Shown: positions 22,934-33,789, counted from the stretch's first letter. The stretch: DNA of 64,000 bases from Achromobacter sp. ASV32 (GCF_016428805.1 NZ_JAELTJ010000005.1:1-64000), one strand, 5' to 3'. The notes: generated by a model not told the origin, from the sequence alone. Made by a program: numbers and translations.

Positions 22934-24486
22934 TCAGTAAAGAAGCTATCAAGCGTGGCTACAACCGTGGCAATTATGTAGTGGGCGCGCATACGCCGCC
23001 GGGCTATGCGGCGGGCCTGAAAGACACCGGCACCGAGCCCGGGTTGCAGCGCGATCCGGTGGCCGTGCCGCCTGCGCAGCTTCAAGCGCTGCGCGCCGCC
23101 TCGGACGAGGTGTTGACGGAAACGGCCGATGCCGTGGCCTGGACACGCGACTGGTGGGCCGGCTCGATGATGACCGAAACCGCAGGCCGGCCCGCCACGC
23201 CGCGGGCCGTGATCGTCAAGGTGTCGTCGGTTGATCAGGTCCGGGCCGTGATGCGCATTGCCCACGCGGGCGCCATCCCGGTCACTGTGTCGGCGGGGCG
23301 CAGCAACGTGACGGGGGCGGCATTGCCCCTGCGCGGCGGCATCGTGCTGGACGTATGCCAGTTGAATCGGCTGGTCGGCTTTGACCGCGATAGCCAGATC
23401 GTCGAGGTCGAGGCGGGCATGTTCGGCGACGTGTTCGAGCAGACCATTCAGCGCGACTTCGGCATGACCATGGGGCATTGGCCGTCGTCGTTCGGCATCA
23501 GCACTGTCGGCGGCTGGGTCGCGTGCCGCGGCGCGGGTCAGCTGTCCACGCGCTACGGCAAGATCGAAGACATGGTCTTCGGCATGGACGTGGTGCTGGC
23601 CGACGGCAGCCTGATCACCGTGGGCGGCTATTCGCGGGCGGCGGTGGGGCCTGACCTGCAGCAGATGTTCATCGGCTCGGAAGGCACGCTGGGCGTGGTG
23701 GTGCGCGTGCGGCTCAAGCTGCACCGGCTGCCCGACTACGGCCGTGCCATCGCCTACGGCTTCAAGACGTTCGCCGCCGGGCTGGAAGCTTGCCGCCAGA
23801 TCATGCAACGTGGCGCCAATCCCGCCGCGTTGCGGCTGTACGACGAATTGGAAAGCGGCGTGCAGTTCAACCGGCCCGACCTGAATGTGCTGCTGATCGC
23901 CGACGAAGGCCCGCAGCCGATCGTCGATGCGGTCATGCAGATCAGCGAAGACGCCTGCCGCGAGACGGGCGACAAGCTGGATGGCGAGGCGATGTTCGAG
24001 CGTTGGCTGGATACCCGCTACCTGACCGGCAAGAGCGCCGAAGGCTTCAAGCGCAGCCCGGGTTTCGTGGCCGATACGCTGGAGATGGCGGGGCGCTGGA
24101 GCGATCTGGCGGCCATCTATGACGAGGTCGTGGCGGCCGTCAATGCGGTGCCCGGTACGCTGGCCGGATCGGCGCACCAATCGCATGCTTACGTCGACGG
24201 CGCATGCCTGTACTTTTCGCTGCGCGGCGAGGTCGCGGTGCCCGACCGCGCCGCCTGGTATCGCCAGGCGTGGGACGCGGCCAATGCGGTGTTGATTAAA
24301 TATAATGCGGCGCTCAGCCACCACCACGGCGTGGGCCTGCTGCGCGCGCCCTACATGCGCGAGTCGCTGGGGCCGGCGTTCGAGGTGCTGCTCGCCGTCA
24401 AGCGGGCGCTGGATCCGCAGAACATTCTCAACCCCGGAAAGCTCGGCCTGACGGACGTGCTCTTCTACGATCAAGGCAAGCGATAA
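22930..24486 (+). CDS. FAD-linked oxidase related to alkylglycerone-phosphate synthase
   Basis: A 518-residue FAD_binding_4 (VAO-type) enzyme. The FAD part holds PVTVSAGRSNVTGAALPL (about 117-134) and the long SFGISTVGGWVACRGAGQLS stretch. The C-terminal cap ends NPGKLGL. Among VAO-type enzymes it looks closest to the AGPS / D-lactate and 2-hydroxyacid dehydrogenase branch. Eukaryotic AGPS exchanges the acyl chain of acyl-DHAP for an alkyl group. A bacterial member next to kinase and G3P dehydrogenase could act on a glycerol-phosphate derivative. The substrate is not known. The start overlaps the previous stop (GTGA). Confidence 0.8.
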   Translation: MISKEAIKRGYNRGNYVVGAHTPPGYAAGLKDTGTEPGLQRDPVAVPPAQLQALRAASDEVLTETADAVAWTRDWWAGSMMTETAGRPATPRAVIVKVSSVDQVRAVMRIAHAGAIPVTVSAGRSNVTGAALPLRGGIVLDVCQLNRLVGFDRDSQIVEVEAGMFGDVFEQTIQRDFGMTMGHWPSSFGISTVGGWVACRGAGQLSTRYGKIEDMVFGMDVVLADGSLITVGGYSRAAVGPDLQQMFIGSEGTLGVVVRVRLKLHRLPDYGRAIAYGFKTFAAGLEACRQIMQRGANPAALRLYDELESGVQFNRPDLNVLLIADEGPQPIVDAVMQISEDACRETGDKLDGEAMFERWLDTRYLTGKSAEGFKRSPGFVADTLEMAGRWSDLAAIYDEVVAAVNAVPGTLAGSAHQSHAYVDGACLYFSLRGEVAVPDRAAWYRQAWDAANAVLIKYNAALSHHHGVGLLRAPYMRESLGPAFEVLLAVKRALDPQNILNPGKLGLTDVLFYDQGKR

Positions 24487-24487
24487 C

Positions 24488-25069
24488 ATGGACAGGTCAC
24501 TCGGGGCATGCCTGGCGCGGCATCCGGTCATCGCCACGCTCTACGGGCCGGAGCAGATCAACGCCTTCGTCGGCAGCGCGGCTGAAATCGGCATCGTCGC
24601 CAACGTCGAACTGCGCAAGCTTGCGCCGGTGATCGCCGCCCTGAACCGGGCCGGCAAGTACGTGATCGTGAATATCGACAGCTGCGAAGGGTTGTCGCAA
24701 GACAAGGGCGGCGTCGAATACTTGGCGGACATTGGCGTGGCGAGCCTGGTGTCCACCCGGGTTGCCACCATCCAGCGGGCCAATCGCGCCGGCATGGTCA
24801 CGATGCAGAAAGTATTCGTGACCGACCGTTCCACCTGGCCACGCAGCGTCAAGGCGCTGGAGCAGAGCGACCCCAACCTGGTCCAGATCATGCCGGCGCC
24901 GATGCTTGGCCACATGGCCTCGCCAGACCTGAAGGCGCTGCCGCCGATCGTCGCCTCGGGCTTTGTCTGCAACCAGGCGGACGTGGCTGCTGCGCTGCGT
25001 CACGGCGCGGTGGCGGTGTCCACCAGCGACGCGGTGCTCTGGAGCGTGGATCCGAAGGCGCTCCGATAG
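24488..25069 (+). CDS. GlpP-type glycerol-3-phosphate-responsive antiterminator
   Basis: A 193-residue TIM-barrel protein of the G3P_antiterm family. It has HPVIATLYGPEQI, a central VIVNIDSCEGLSQDKGGVEY, and the phosphate-site motif PDLVQIMPAP-like PNLVQIMPAPMLGH. In Bacillus, GlpP with bound glycerol 3-phosphate binds the glpD leader RNA and prevents early termination. Here it is the last gene of the polyol operon, one base after the FAD oxidase stop. The leader hairpin at 18162-18194 is a possible target. GlpP control is best known in Firmicutes, so this location is of interest. Confidence 0.85.
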   Translation: MDRSLGACLARHPVIATLYGPEQINAFVGSAAEIGIVANVELRKLAPVIAALNRAGKYVIVNIDSCEGLSQDKGGVEYLADIGVASLVSTRVATIQRANRAGMVTMQKVFVTDRSTWPRSVKALEQSDPNLVQIMPAPMLGHMASPDLKALPPIVASGFVCNQADVAAALRHGAVAVSTSDAVLWSVDPKALR

Positions 25070-25081
25070 CGCCGACGGGCT

Positions 25082-26089
25082 TCAGTCCAGCCGCGCCCCG
25101 GACTGCTCGACCAGCGTCTTCCAGACGGGCAATTCCCGGCGGTAGTTCGCGGCGAATTCCTCGGGGGAGTTGCCCAGCGGGATGAAGCCCATGTCGATCA
25201 GCCGGGCCTGCACGTCGGGGGTTCGCACCATGTCGTGGATTTCGCGCGCCAGGCGGGCCACGATCGGGGCAGGGGTGGCTTTCGGCGCAGCCAGCGCCAC
25301 CCAGCCCACCACGCGGTAGGCCTCGTCGCGCAGGCCTTGTTCGGCCAGCGTGGCCGCCGCGGGCAGCACGGCCATGCGGGTATCGCCTGTGACGCCGATG
25401 AGCGTGAGCCGGCCGTTGTCGACATAGGGCTTAGCGCCCAGCGCGCTGGCGAACGCGATCTGGATCCGGCCGCCGATCAGGTCCTGCAGCATCGGTGATT
25501 CGCCCTTGTAGGCCACGTGCGTCATGTCGCCGTGCTGCGTGGCGTCCAGGTAGGCGCTGCCCAGGTGCCCATACGAGCCGACGCCCCATGAACCATATGC
25601 GACCTTGCCGGGATGCTCGCGCACATAGGCCAGCAGTTGCGGGGCGTTGGCGGCGGGCACACTGGGGTGGGCCACCAACGTCACGGGCGCCATGGCAATC
25701 TGCGAGATGAGGACGAAGTCGCGTTCGGTGTTGTACGGCAATCGCTGGTACAGGAACTGGTTCTGCATCAGCGAGGAACTCAGTGACACGGTCAGCGTGT
25801 AGCCGTCGGGCGCGGCCTTGGCGGCGGCGTCGGTGCCCATGATGCCGGAGGCGCCGCCGCGGTTTTCCACCAGCACGGGCTGGCCCAGGGTATTCGATAG
25901 GCGATCGGCCACCACGCGGGCCACGATATCGGTAGCGCCGCCCGCGTTGTAGGGCACGATAATGCGTATGGGTCTGGACGGCCATGCCGCTTGCGCATGG
26001 AGCGGGCCGGAAACAGCCACGCCCGCCAGGACGAATGCGGTGCACGTCAGCCAGCGGCGGCGGGGTCGTACGGGGTTGCCCTGAACCAT
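25082..26089 (-). CDS. Tripartite tricarboxylate-type (Bug) periplasmic receptor
   Basis: A 335-residue Bug-family solute receptor. The signal sequence is basic (RPRRRW) with core AFVLAGVAVSGPLHAQA and cleavage near 34. The mature protein begins WPSRPIRIIVPYNAGGATDIVARVVADRL, the family hallmark, and has VLVENRGGASGIMGTDAAAK. These receptors are hugely expanded in Bordetella and Achromobacter, mostly as orphans without membrane partners, as here. The ligand cannot be read from sequence; carboxylates are usual. It converges with the GlpP gene, 12 nt away. Confidence 0.92.
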   Translation of the reverse strand: MVQGNPVRPRRRWLTCTAFVLAGVAVSGPLHAQAAWPSRPIRIIVPYNAGGATDIVARVVADRLSNTLGQPVLVENRGGASGIMGTDAAAKAAPDGYTLTVSLSSSLMQNQFLYQRLPYNTERDFVLISQIAMAPVTLVAHPSVPAANAPQLLAYVREHPGKVAYGSWGVGSYGHLGSAYLDATQHGDMTHVAYKGESPMLQDLIGGRIQIAFASALGAKPYVDNGRLTLIGVTGDTRMAVLPAAATLAEQGLRDEAYRVVGWVALAAPKATPAPIVARLAREIHDMVRTPDVQARLIDMGFIPLGNSPEEFAANYRRELPVWKTLVEQSGARLD

Positions 26090-26238
26090 GCGGGTGTCTC
26101 CTGTTGGGCGCGTGTGGCGGCGGGGCGGGATGGCCCGCGCCGCTGCGGCGCTTGTTCCAGGATTCTTGTCTGGCCCGGCGGCTTTTACAATCCGAGGTCA
26201 GATTGACAGCATGTCAAACAGTATTTGACGTCGGTAAT

Positions 26239-26868
26239 TCAACGTAATTCGCTGCGCCGATACAGGCTCAAACCCAGCGCCAGCAACGCCAGCATGCCGG
26301 CGCAACCGCGGTTCACCCAGGTCATGACGCGGGCCGAAAAGACGCGCATGGCGTGTCGGCCGCCGTAGGCGTACAGGCACATCATCACGCAGTCGATCGC
26401 GGCACTGACCAGCGCCAGCATCACATACTGCGGCGCGACCGGCGCGGCCGGCTGGATGAATTGCGGCAGGAAGGCCGAGAAAAACAGGATGCCCTTGGGG
26501 TTCGACAACCCTACCAGCAGCGCCCGCAGAAAGGCCTTTCTGCCGCTCGCCGACACGTCTGTCGGGCTGATGCGCAGCGCCCGGGCGGGCGTATGCCAGA
26601 TGGCCCAGGCCAGGTACAGCAGGTACGCCGCGCCGCCCCATTTGACGATCGAGAACAGTTGTTCGGACGCCTGCAGCAATGCGCCCAGGCCGCAGCCCAC
26701 CGCGCCGATCAGCAATAAATCAGACAGCATCGCACCCGCGATGCCAAAGCCCGCGACGCGCATGCCGTGACAAGCGCCGTTGTTAAGCGCCAGCAGCATG
26801 GACGGACCAGGGCTGGCCATGACGGCGCTGACGGTGACGACGTACAGCAAGAGTGTGGTGGCGTCCAT
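26239..26868 (-). CDS. LysE/RhtB-family amino-acid exporter
   Basis: A 209-residue inner-membrane protein with six hydrophobic segments. The N-terminus holds ASPGPSMLLALNNGACHGMR, the LysE/RhtB signature, and GLSNPKGILFFSAFLPQFI is the second conserved block. Family members export amino acids such as homoserine, threonine or lysine. The substrate here cannot be deduced. It is divergent from the aquaporin gene. No linked LysR-type regulator is seen. Confidence 0.9.
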   Translation of the reverse strand: MDATTLLLYVVTVSAVMASPGPSMLLALNNGACHGMRVAGFGIAGAMLSDLLLIGAVGCGLGALLQASEQLFSIVKWGGAAYLLYLAWAIWHTPARALRISPTDVSASGRKAFLRALLVGLSNPKGILFFSAFLPQFIQPAAPVAPQYVMLALVSAAIDCVMMCLYAYGGRHAMRVFSARVMTWVNRGCAGMLALLALGLSLYRRSELR

Positions 26869-26997
26869 CGGTCATGGAGGGGGTAGGAAAACAGCGCCAA
26901 GCATAGCAATGTCAAGAATCGAAAGGAATTTGCATTGCTTTGAAATCGCCGGCGCCGCTTTGGCCGACCATCGGGTTTTCAACTTGGAGGGCGAACC

Positions 26998-27708
26998 ATG
27001 TACCCATTGTCAAAGCGCTGCGGCGCGGAATTTTTCGGCACGTTCTGGCTGGTACTGGGCGGCTGCGGGGCCGCGGTGCTGGCGGCGGGTTTTCCGCAGC
27101 TGGGCATCGGCTTTGCGGGCGTGGCGCTGGCGTTCGGCCTGACGGTGCTGACCATGGCGTTTGCCGTCGGCCATATCTCGGGCGGCCATTTCAACCCCGC
27201 GGTAACGGTGGGGTTGGTGGCGGGCGGGCGTTTTCCGGCCAAGGACATCCTGCCCTACGTGGTGGCGCAGGTGCTGGGGGCCATCGCGGCGGCGGCGGTC
27301 TTGGCGGTCATCGCCGATGGCAAGCTGGGATTCGACTTGAAAGGCAGCCATTTCGCGGCCAACGGTTATGGCGCGTATTCGCCCGGCAAGTACTCGATGG
27401 GCGCAGCGCTGGTGACCGAAATCGTGATGACCGCGGGCTTCCTGTTTGTGATCCTGGGCGCCACCGCCAAGCGCGCCCCGGCCGGCTTTGCGGCCATCCC
27501 GATCGGGCTGGCGCTGACGCTGATTCACTTGGTCAGCATTCCGGTCACCAACACCTCGGTCAATCCGGCGCGTTCCACCGGGCCCGCGTTGTTCGTCGGG
27601 GGCTGGGCGCTGGAGCAACTGTGGTTGTTCTGGGTGGCGCCAATCGCCGGGGCGATCATCGGGGCGCTGGCGTATCGGCTGGTCAGTGAACCGGCAACGC
27701 AGGCATGA
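26998..27708 (+). CDS. aqpZ: Aquaporin Z
   Basis: A 236-residue water channel starting at ATG 26998 behind GGAGGG. Six membrane segments and two half-helices carry the NPA motifs (Asn66 in [11 protein letters not shown], Asn189 in [10 protein letters not shown]). The selectivity filter shows His177 and Arg192 in the positions used by water-specific aquaporins. The match to E. coli AqpZ (231 residues) is clear along the whole length. It lies alone, near no glycerol uptake gene, so it is not the glycerol facilitator of the nearby polyol operon. Confidence 0.95.
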   Translation: MYPLSKRCGAEFFGTFWLVLGGCGAAVLAAGFPQLGIGFAGVALAFGLTVLTMAFAVGHISGGHFNPAVTVGLVAGGRFPAKDILPYVVAQVLGAIAAAAVLAVIADGKLGFDLKGSHFAANGYGAYSPGKYSMGAALVTEIVMTAGFLFVILGATAKRAPAGFAAIPIGLALTLIHLVSIPVTNTSVNPARSTGPALFVGGWALEQLWLFWVAPIAGAIIGALAYRLVSEPATQA

Positions 27709-27770
27709 GGCAGGGCGTGCGCCGGTATGGACGGCGTTGACCTGGCCGTGGGGGGCGGCCTGCCGGGATT

Positions 27771-28988
27771 TCAGTCCACGGCCTGCAATTGCCGCAGTTG
27801 TGCGTCGCTGGGAAAGCCACGGGTGCGATAGCGCACCGGGTACACGTCTTCGCGTTCCAGCAGGGGTCCCAGCACGGATAAGGCCTGCTCCCAGCGAACG
27901 ACGCGGACCTCGCCGATCTCGTCGGAGGCATCGGGCCGCACCAGCGCCAGGCGGTCGACCTGGGGCAGGGACGTCGTCACGCCGCGAGTCCAGGACGCCA
28001 CCGAGAACGAGGCGGTGGCGTCGTCGCTTTGCGTGAACAGGTTGTAGTTGGCGACGAACACGTCGACGCCCTGTTCTTCATGGAGGCGGTCCAGGGTGTC
28101 TTTTTGCGCGTCGTAGTCGCCCTTGGCCAGCAGGCGGGCCAGATGAGCCAGCTGGCGGTTGATGCGGTCTTGCGACGGCCGGTAGCGTTCGACGCCGTTG
28201 TCGGCGTAGTGGTACATGTGCGGCGACACCGGCCGGCCATGCGGCATGACTTGTTGGCAGAGCTCGGCCATTTTCATCAGCCCGGCGTCGTCATTGTCGC
28301 CGCTGACCAGCAGCAGGTCGCGCGTGGGCATCATGAACACGGGGCGGCCGCGCACCGGTACGCGTTCGAGCATGTCGGGCAGCAGGGCGCGGCTGGTGTC
28401 GTAGCCATCTTCCCAGCCGCCGCTGTAGACGCCGGACGCCACTTCGATGAAGTCGTCGGCCGAATCGCGCAGGTTATCGATGGCAATGGCCAACGCTTGC
28501 TCGAACGAGATTGCCCAGGCGGCTTCGGGGCCGTTGGTCAGGGTCGAAATGGACTCGGGGTGATCCAGCGCCAGCAGGACCACGCAATCGTCGCCGAATG
28601 GGCGCAGGGCGGGGTGGAAGTCTGTGTCGTTGCCGTCGGTGCGCATGTGGTGCATGCGCACGTCTTCGATGGCGCCCAGATTGCGGATCACGGGCCGCAG
28701 CAGGGGGCGGGCCTCGGCCAGCGATTGCGGCACGGCCTGGCCGCTGCTCAGCAGCGTGGAGACGAAGCCTTGCAGGGCGCCCTGGCGCTGTCCGCCCGGC
28801 GCATGACAGTAGGCGTGATAGGCATTGTGCAGGTTGAAATACGAGCCTTCGCCTTGCAGCAGGCGGAATTCGTCGGCTTTGTAGGCCAAGTCGCCCTTGT
28901 AACCACGCTGGCGCACGGCGGCAATGAAAAGCTCGGCAAACTGGTCCTGTGTAGGCTTGCGCCGTAACAGCGAATCTAGGAATCCCAT
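27771..28988 (-). CDS. DUF1444-like (YtpQ-type) protein
   Basis: A 405-residue soluble protein. ATG 28988 (MGFLDSLLRRKPTQ) is chosen; a longer frame to 29033 has a less likely start. The central part, with EDGYDTSRALLPDMLE, GRPVFMMPTRDLLLVSGDND and GLMKM, resembles the DUF1444 family, whose role is not known. The N-terminus is short and amphipathic and the C-terminus has a beta-rich repeat of acidic character. No catalytic motif is evident. The family assignment is moderate. Confidence 0.65.
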   Translation of the reverse strand: MGFLDSLLRRKPTQDQFAELFIAAVRQRGYKGDLAYKADEFRLLQGEGSYFNLHNAYHAYCHAPGGQRQGALQGFVSTLLSSGQAVPQSLAEARPLLRPVIRNLGAIEDVRMHHMRTDGNDTDFHPALRPFGDDCVVLLALDHPESISTLTNGPEAAWAISFEQALAIAIDNLRDSADDFIEVASGVYSGGWEDGYDTSRALLPDMLERVPVRGRPVFMMPTRDLLLVSGDNDDAGLMKMAELCQQVMPHGRPVSPHMYHYADNGVERYRPSQDRINRQLAHLARLLAKGDYDAQKDTLDRLHEEQGVDVFVANYNLFTQSDDATASFSVASWTRGVTTSLPQVDRLALVRPDASDEIGEVRVVRWEQALSVLGPLLEREDVYPVRYRTRGFPSDAQLRQLQAVD

Positions 28989-29037
28989 GCTTTTCTCATG
29001 TGGTTGAGGCGGCGCGGCAGGACGCCGTGGCATTCGG

Positions 29038-29664
29038 CTACGTTACGTCGCCCTCGGCAAGAGGGCGTTGCGTGGCGCCAGCCGGTCGCGCGGCGGCCTG
29101 CTCGCGGATGCGGGCCTGGGTGTCGGCGTCCACCAGCCGGCGCAGTTCGCGAAAAAGGGGCAAGGCGTTGGTGTACTTGCGGCCGTAGTCCAGATTGAAT
29201 GCGTAGTCGAAGTCCGGCTCATTGGCGCCCTGGTTATGTTGCAGCAGGGTTTCGAGCTTGTCCATGGCTTTCACCGCCCGGGCCTCGGGCGAGACGGCAT
29301 TTTCGTAGTCGTCCCACAGCGCCAGCAACCGGGCGCGGGCGGGGGCGTCCAGCGGGCCGGCCAGGGTCAGCAGGTCCTGGCGTTCCTGGGCGCCCTTGTC
29401 GATGCCGGGTGCCTGGGCGATGGCCGGCACATCGCCGTGAATGGCTTCACCCAGGTCATGGATGATGCAAAGCTTCAGGACGCGGGTGAAATCCAGGCCG
29501 GTCAGGCCCTCTTCCAGCATCATCGCCATCAGGCAAAGGCGCCAGGTATGTTCCGCCGTGCTTTCCTGGCGGCCGCCCGAACTGCGGGCGCTGCGCAACA
29601 CGTCTTTCAGCCGTTCGGCCTGGCGGAGGAACTCCAGCCGGCCCTGGAGGGTGTCGGTGTCCAT
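29038..29664 (-). CDS. HD-domain phosphohydrolase (YfbR/HDDC2-like)
   Basis: A 208-residue HD-superfamily protein. The metal-binding residues are in STAEHTWR (first His), IIHDLGEAIHGD (His-Asp pair) and VKAMDKLETL (last Asp). This order and spacing fit the HDDC2/YfbR group, which includes 5'-deoxynucleotidases that remove phosphate from dNMPs. The N-terminus FLRQAERLKDVLRSAR is also family-like. It is divergent from the cytochrome b561 gene. The exact substrate is not proven. Confidence 0.85.
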   Translation of the reverse strand: MDTDTLQGRLEFLRQAERLKDVLRSARSSGGRQESTAEHTWRLCLMAMMLEEGLTGLDFTRVLKLCIIHDLGEAIHGDVPAIAQAPGIDKGAQERQDLLTLAGPLDAPARARLLALWDDYENAVSPEARAVKAMDKLETLLQHNQGANEPDFDYAFNLDYGRKYTNALPLFRELRRLVDADTQARIREQAAARPAGATQRPLAEGDVT

Positions 29665-29736
29665 GAATCAGGTAGTCGTAAGTCTGAAATCAATATTCTG
29701 GCGGGCGTTGCCTGGCAACAGGCCCCTGGCTGATGA

Positions 29737-31264
<1,528 letters not shown>

Positions 31265-31332
31265 CCGCTGCTGTCATCGCAGGTCAGCCAAGTTGTTATA
31301 CGATCCGGGCCACACACTTTAGGGAGGCCTGG

Positions 31333-31641
31333 ATGTCTTTTTACGCGATCGTCGCCGTTCGTAAAGAACCCGTCAGCGGCCATGTCGCCTATGTGCGCTG
31401 GGGACTGGCCGAACGCGGCGTGCCCGGTTGGGTCAGCGACCCCGTCACGGCGGCGGCCTCCGAGGTCATCGAGGCCATCAAGGCCGGCGCCGACGTCGAA
31501 ACCGTGATCAGCGTGGACGGCCGCTCGGTCGCTTCGCGCCCCGTGCGCGTGCTGGCCGACGACGACGGGCGCGAGCATCTGGCGTCCGCGCCCGCGCCCA
31601 GTTCCATCCTGCATACGCTGTTCGACCTGCCGGAGTTCTAG
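31333..31641 (+). CDS. Small protein, unknown function
   Basis: A 102-residue protein behind GGGAGG, about 70 nt after kdsA. The N-terminal half is beta-like (MSFYAIVAVRKEP, VAYVRWGLAER), the middle is an Ala-rich helix (TAAASEVIEAIKAG), and the C-terminus is a hydrophobic stretch SSILHTLFDLPEF. No signal or membrane segment is visible. I recognise no family. Confidence 0.7.
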   Translation: MSFYAIVAVRKEPVSGHVAYVRWGLAERGVPGWVSDPVTAAASEVIEAIKAGADVETVISVDGRSVASRPVRVLADDDGREHLASAPAPSSILHTLFDLPEF

Positions 31642-31729
31642 GGCGCCGGCCGTCAGCATCGGGAATACCCTCTTGCGCCATGTTCGCGGTGGCGCGACTC
31701 TGATGGGATAACCGCCAGAGGGGGCCTGC

Positions 31730-33361
31730 ATGCCTGAGCCGGAACCTGCCAGCGCCGCTGCCCCGCGTGGCCGCCGCCGACGTCTTTCCTGGATCTGGCT
31801 GGTGCCTGCCGTGGCTGTCCTGGGCGGCTTGTTGCTGGTGTTGCACGCCTGGCTGAGCGCCGGCCCTACCGCCACCATCGCCTTTCGCACGGCCGAAAGC
31901 CTGGAGGCCGGCAAGACACAGGTCCGTTTCAAGGAAGTGGTGGTCGGCGTGGTCGAGCGCGTGGCGCTCAATGCCGACCGTTCCGGTGTTCTGGCGACCA
32001 TTCGCCTGAACGAGGATGCCGCCGACCTGCTGCGCGACGGCACGGCGTTCTGGGTGGTCCGGCCGCGCCTGACGCTGAACGGGGTGTCAGGCTTGGGCAC
32101 CTTGCTGTCTGGCGCATACATCGGCGTGGACCCGGCCGGCCCCCGCAAGGACGGTGCGCACGCGGCAGCCAGATCCGCGTTCACCGGACTGGAAACGCCC
32201 CCGCAGGTGGCCCAGGACCGTAGCGGCAAGCGCTACGGGCTGCGCGCCAACGACCTGGGGTCCCTGGAAATCGGCTCGCCCGTCTACTACCGCCGCGTCG
32301 CGGTGGGCGAGGTCATCGGCTACAAGCTCGATAGCGGCGGTTCGGGCGTCACCGTCGAGGTCTTCGTCGATGCGCCCTACGACGCCTATGTCAATGCCGG
32401 CACGCGCTTCTGGAACGCGGGCGGCATCGATTTCACCGTGGACTCGCGCGGATTGAAAGTCCGTTCGCAGTCGCTGCTATCGGTGGCCATCGGCGGGATG
32501 GCGTTTGAAACCTTCGACGCCCGGGAACGCCCACCGGCCCCGCCCGGCACGGCATTTGCCCTGTTTCCCAACGAAGAGGCCGCCCGTGCGCAGCCTGACG
32601 GCGAGCCGTTGCGGATACGCATGCGCTTTGACCAGTCGGTGCGCGGACTGGCGGTCGGCGCGCCCATCGACGCGTTTGGCGCGACGTTGGGGCAGGTGGA
32701 TGCGATCGGGCTGGAATTCGACAATGCCGCAGGCTTGTTCTATGCCGTCGTATCGGCCACGGTCTATCCCGAACGGCTGGGCCGGCAAACGCTCGGCGAT
32801 GTTCGCGAGTACACCGGCCCGGACCTGTCACGGCCCAGCGGGCGCCTGCTGACCGCCTTGGTCGAGCGTGGCTTGCGTGCGCAGTTGCGCATCGGCAATC
32901 TGCTGACCGGCCAGCTTTATGTCGCCCTGGCGGTGTTTCCGGATGCCCCGCCCGCGACGTTCAAGATGGAGGAAATTCCCTTTCTACCCACGGTGCCGAA
33001 CAACCTGGATCAACTGCAGCAGCAGATCAGCCGCATCATGACCCGGCTGGACAAGGTGCCGTTCGATACGATCGGCGTCGAATTGGGCGGCCTGCTGCGC
33101 GCCACGTCCAGTCTGGTCAGGCGGTTGGACACCCAGTTGGCGCCCGCTGCCCAGGCCCTGCTACGGGATGCCGGCCGTTCGTTGGCTGCCGTGGGCAACA
33201 TGTTGCAGCCGGACGGCACCCTGGTGGGAGATGCCGATGTCGCGGCGCGCGAGCTGGGCAGGGCCGCCCGGTCGCTGCGGGACCTGTCCAATTACCTGCA
33301 GACCCGTCCCGAGGCCGTGCTGCGGGGGCGGGCGCCAGACCCTGCGTTGCCCAGGCAATGA
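31730..33361 (+). CDS. MCE-domain intermembrane transport protein (PqiB-like)
   Basis: A 543-residue protein with an N-terminal basic stretch (RGRRRRLSW), one membrane anchor (about 24-43) and three MCE/MlaD-type domains (about 47-140, 160-265, 290-400). A predicted coiled C-terminal part follows (LDQLQQQISRIMTRLDKVP and on). PqiB forms a periplasmic tunnel for lipids between inner and outer membrane. The usual partners PqiA (before) and PqiC (after) are not next to it, which is unusual. Confidence 0.85.
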   Translation: MPEPEPASAAAPRGRRRRLSWIWLVPAVAVLGGLLLVLHAWLSAGPTATIAFRTAESLEAGKTQVRFKEVVVGVVERVALNADRSGVLATIRLNEDAADLLRDGTAFWVVRPRLTLNGVSGLGTLLSGAYIGVDPAGPRKDGAHAAARSAFTGLETPPQVAQDRSGKRYGLRANDLGSLEIGSPVYYRRVAVGEVIGYKLDSGGSGVTVEVFVDAPYDAYVNAGTRFWNAGGIDFTVDSRGLKVRSQSLLSVAIGGMAFETFDARERPPAPPGTAFALFPNEEAARAQPDGEPLRIRMRFDQSVRGLAVGAPIDAFGATLGQVDAIGLEFDNAAGLFYAVVSATVYPERLGRQTLGDVREYTGPDLSRPSGRLLTALVERGLRAQLRIGNLLTGQLYVALAVFPDAPPATFKMEEIPFLPTVPNNLDQLQQQISRIMTRLDKVPFDTIGVELGGLLRATSSLVRRLDTQLAPAAQALLRDAGRSLAAVGNMLQPDGTLVGDADVAARELGRAARSLRDLSNYLQTRPEAVLRGRAPDPALPRQ

Positions 33362-33531
33362 ACGGCGATGAGCGGTAGTTTTTGCACGCGCGGCCAGCCC
33401 TGGCGTGGCGCAGGGGTACCTGCTAGCCACGGTGGCGCCCAGGCCCGCGGCGGGCATGGCGCTTGCTGCTGATTGCCTGTCTGATCGCTGCGGTCCTCGG
33501 GATCGCGGCCCGGCTTCAGTGGGGAATCAGT

Positions 33532-33789
33532 ATGGACCACAACGAAATGATGGTTTGCATGATCAGCAAGCCCGTGGCGCCCGCCAAACCCGAGGGGTGG
33601 GACGGTATTTTGTCCGCGTACGCGGACTGCCTGATGAAAGTGCAAGCCAAACTGACGGATGAAGATGTGCGAGGCTTTCTGGACGTCGGTGCGCGGGTGT
33701 TTCGGACCTGCTGTCAGGAAGAGGCCAAACAACGCTGGACGGCCGAACAATTAGCGGCCTTTCACCGCAAACCGCCTGGCCAGGAGTAG
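33532..33789 (+). CDS. Small Cys-containing protein, unknown function
   Basis: An 85-residue protein from ATG 33532, chosen for GGGGA about 7 nt upstream. A TTG at 33463 would add a hydrophobic segment (LLIACLIAAVLGIAARL) and make it a membrane-anchored protein of 108 residues. The soluble part has four cysteines (MVCMI, YADCLMK, RTCCQEE) and is helical. It is downstream of the PqiB-like gene but shows no PqiC lipoprotein features. Family not recognised. Confidence 0.55.
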   Translation: MDHNEMMVCMISKPVAPAKPEGWDGILSAYADCLMKVQAKLTDEDVRGFLDVGARVFRTCCQEEAKQRWTAEQLAAFHRKPPGQE

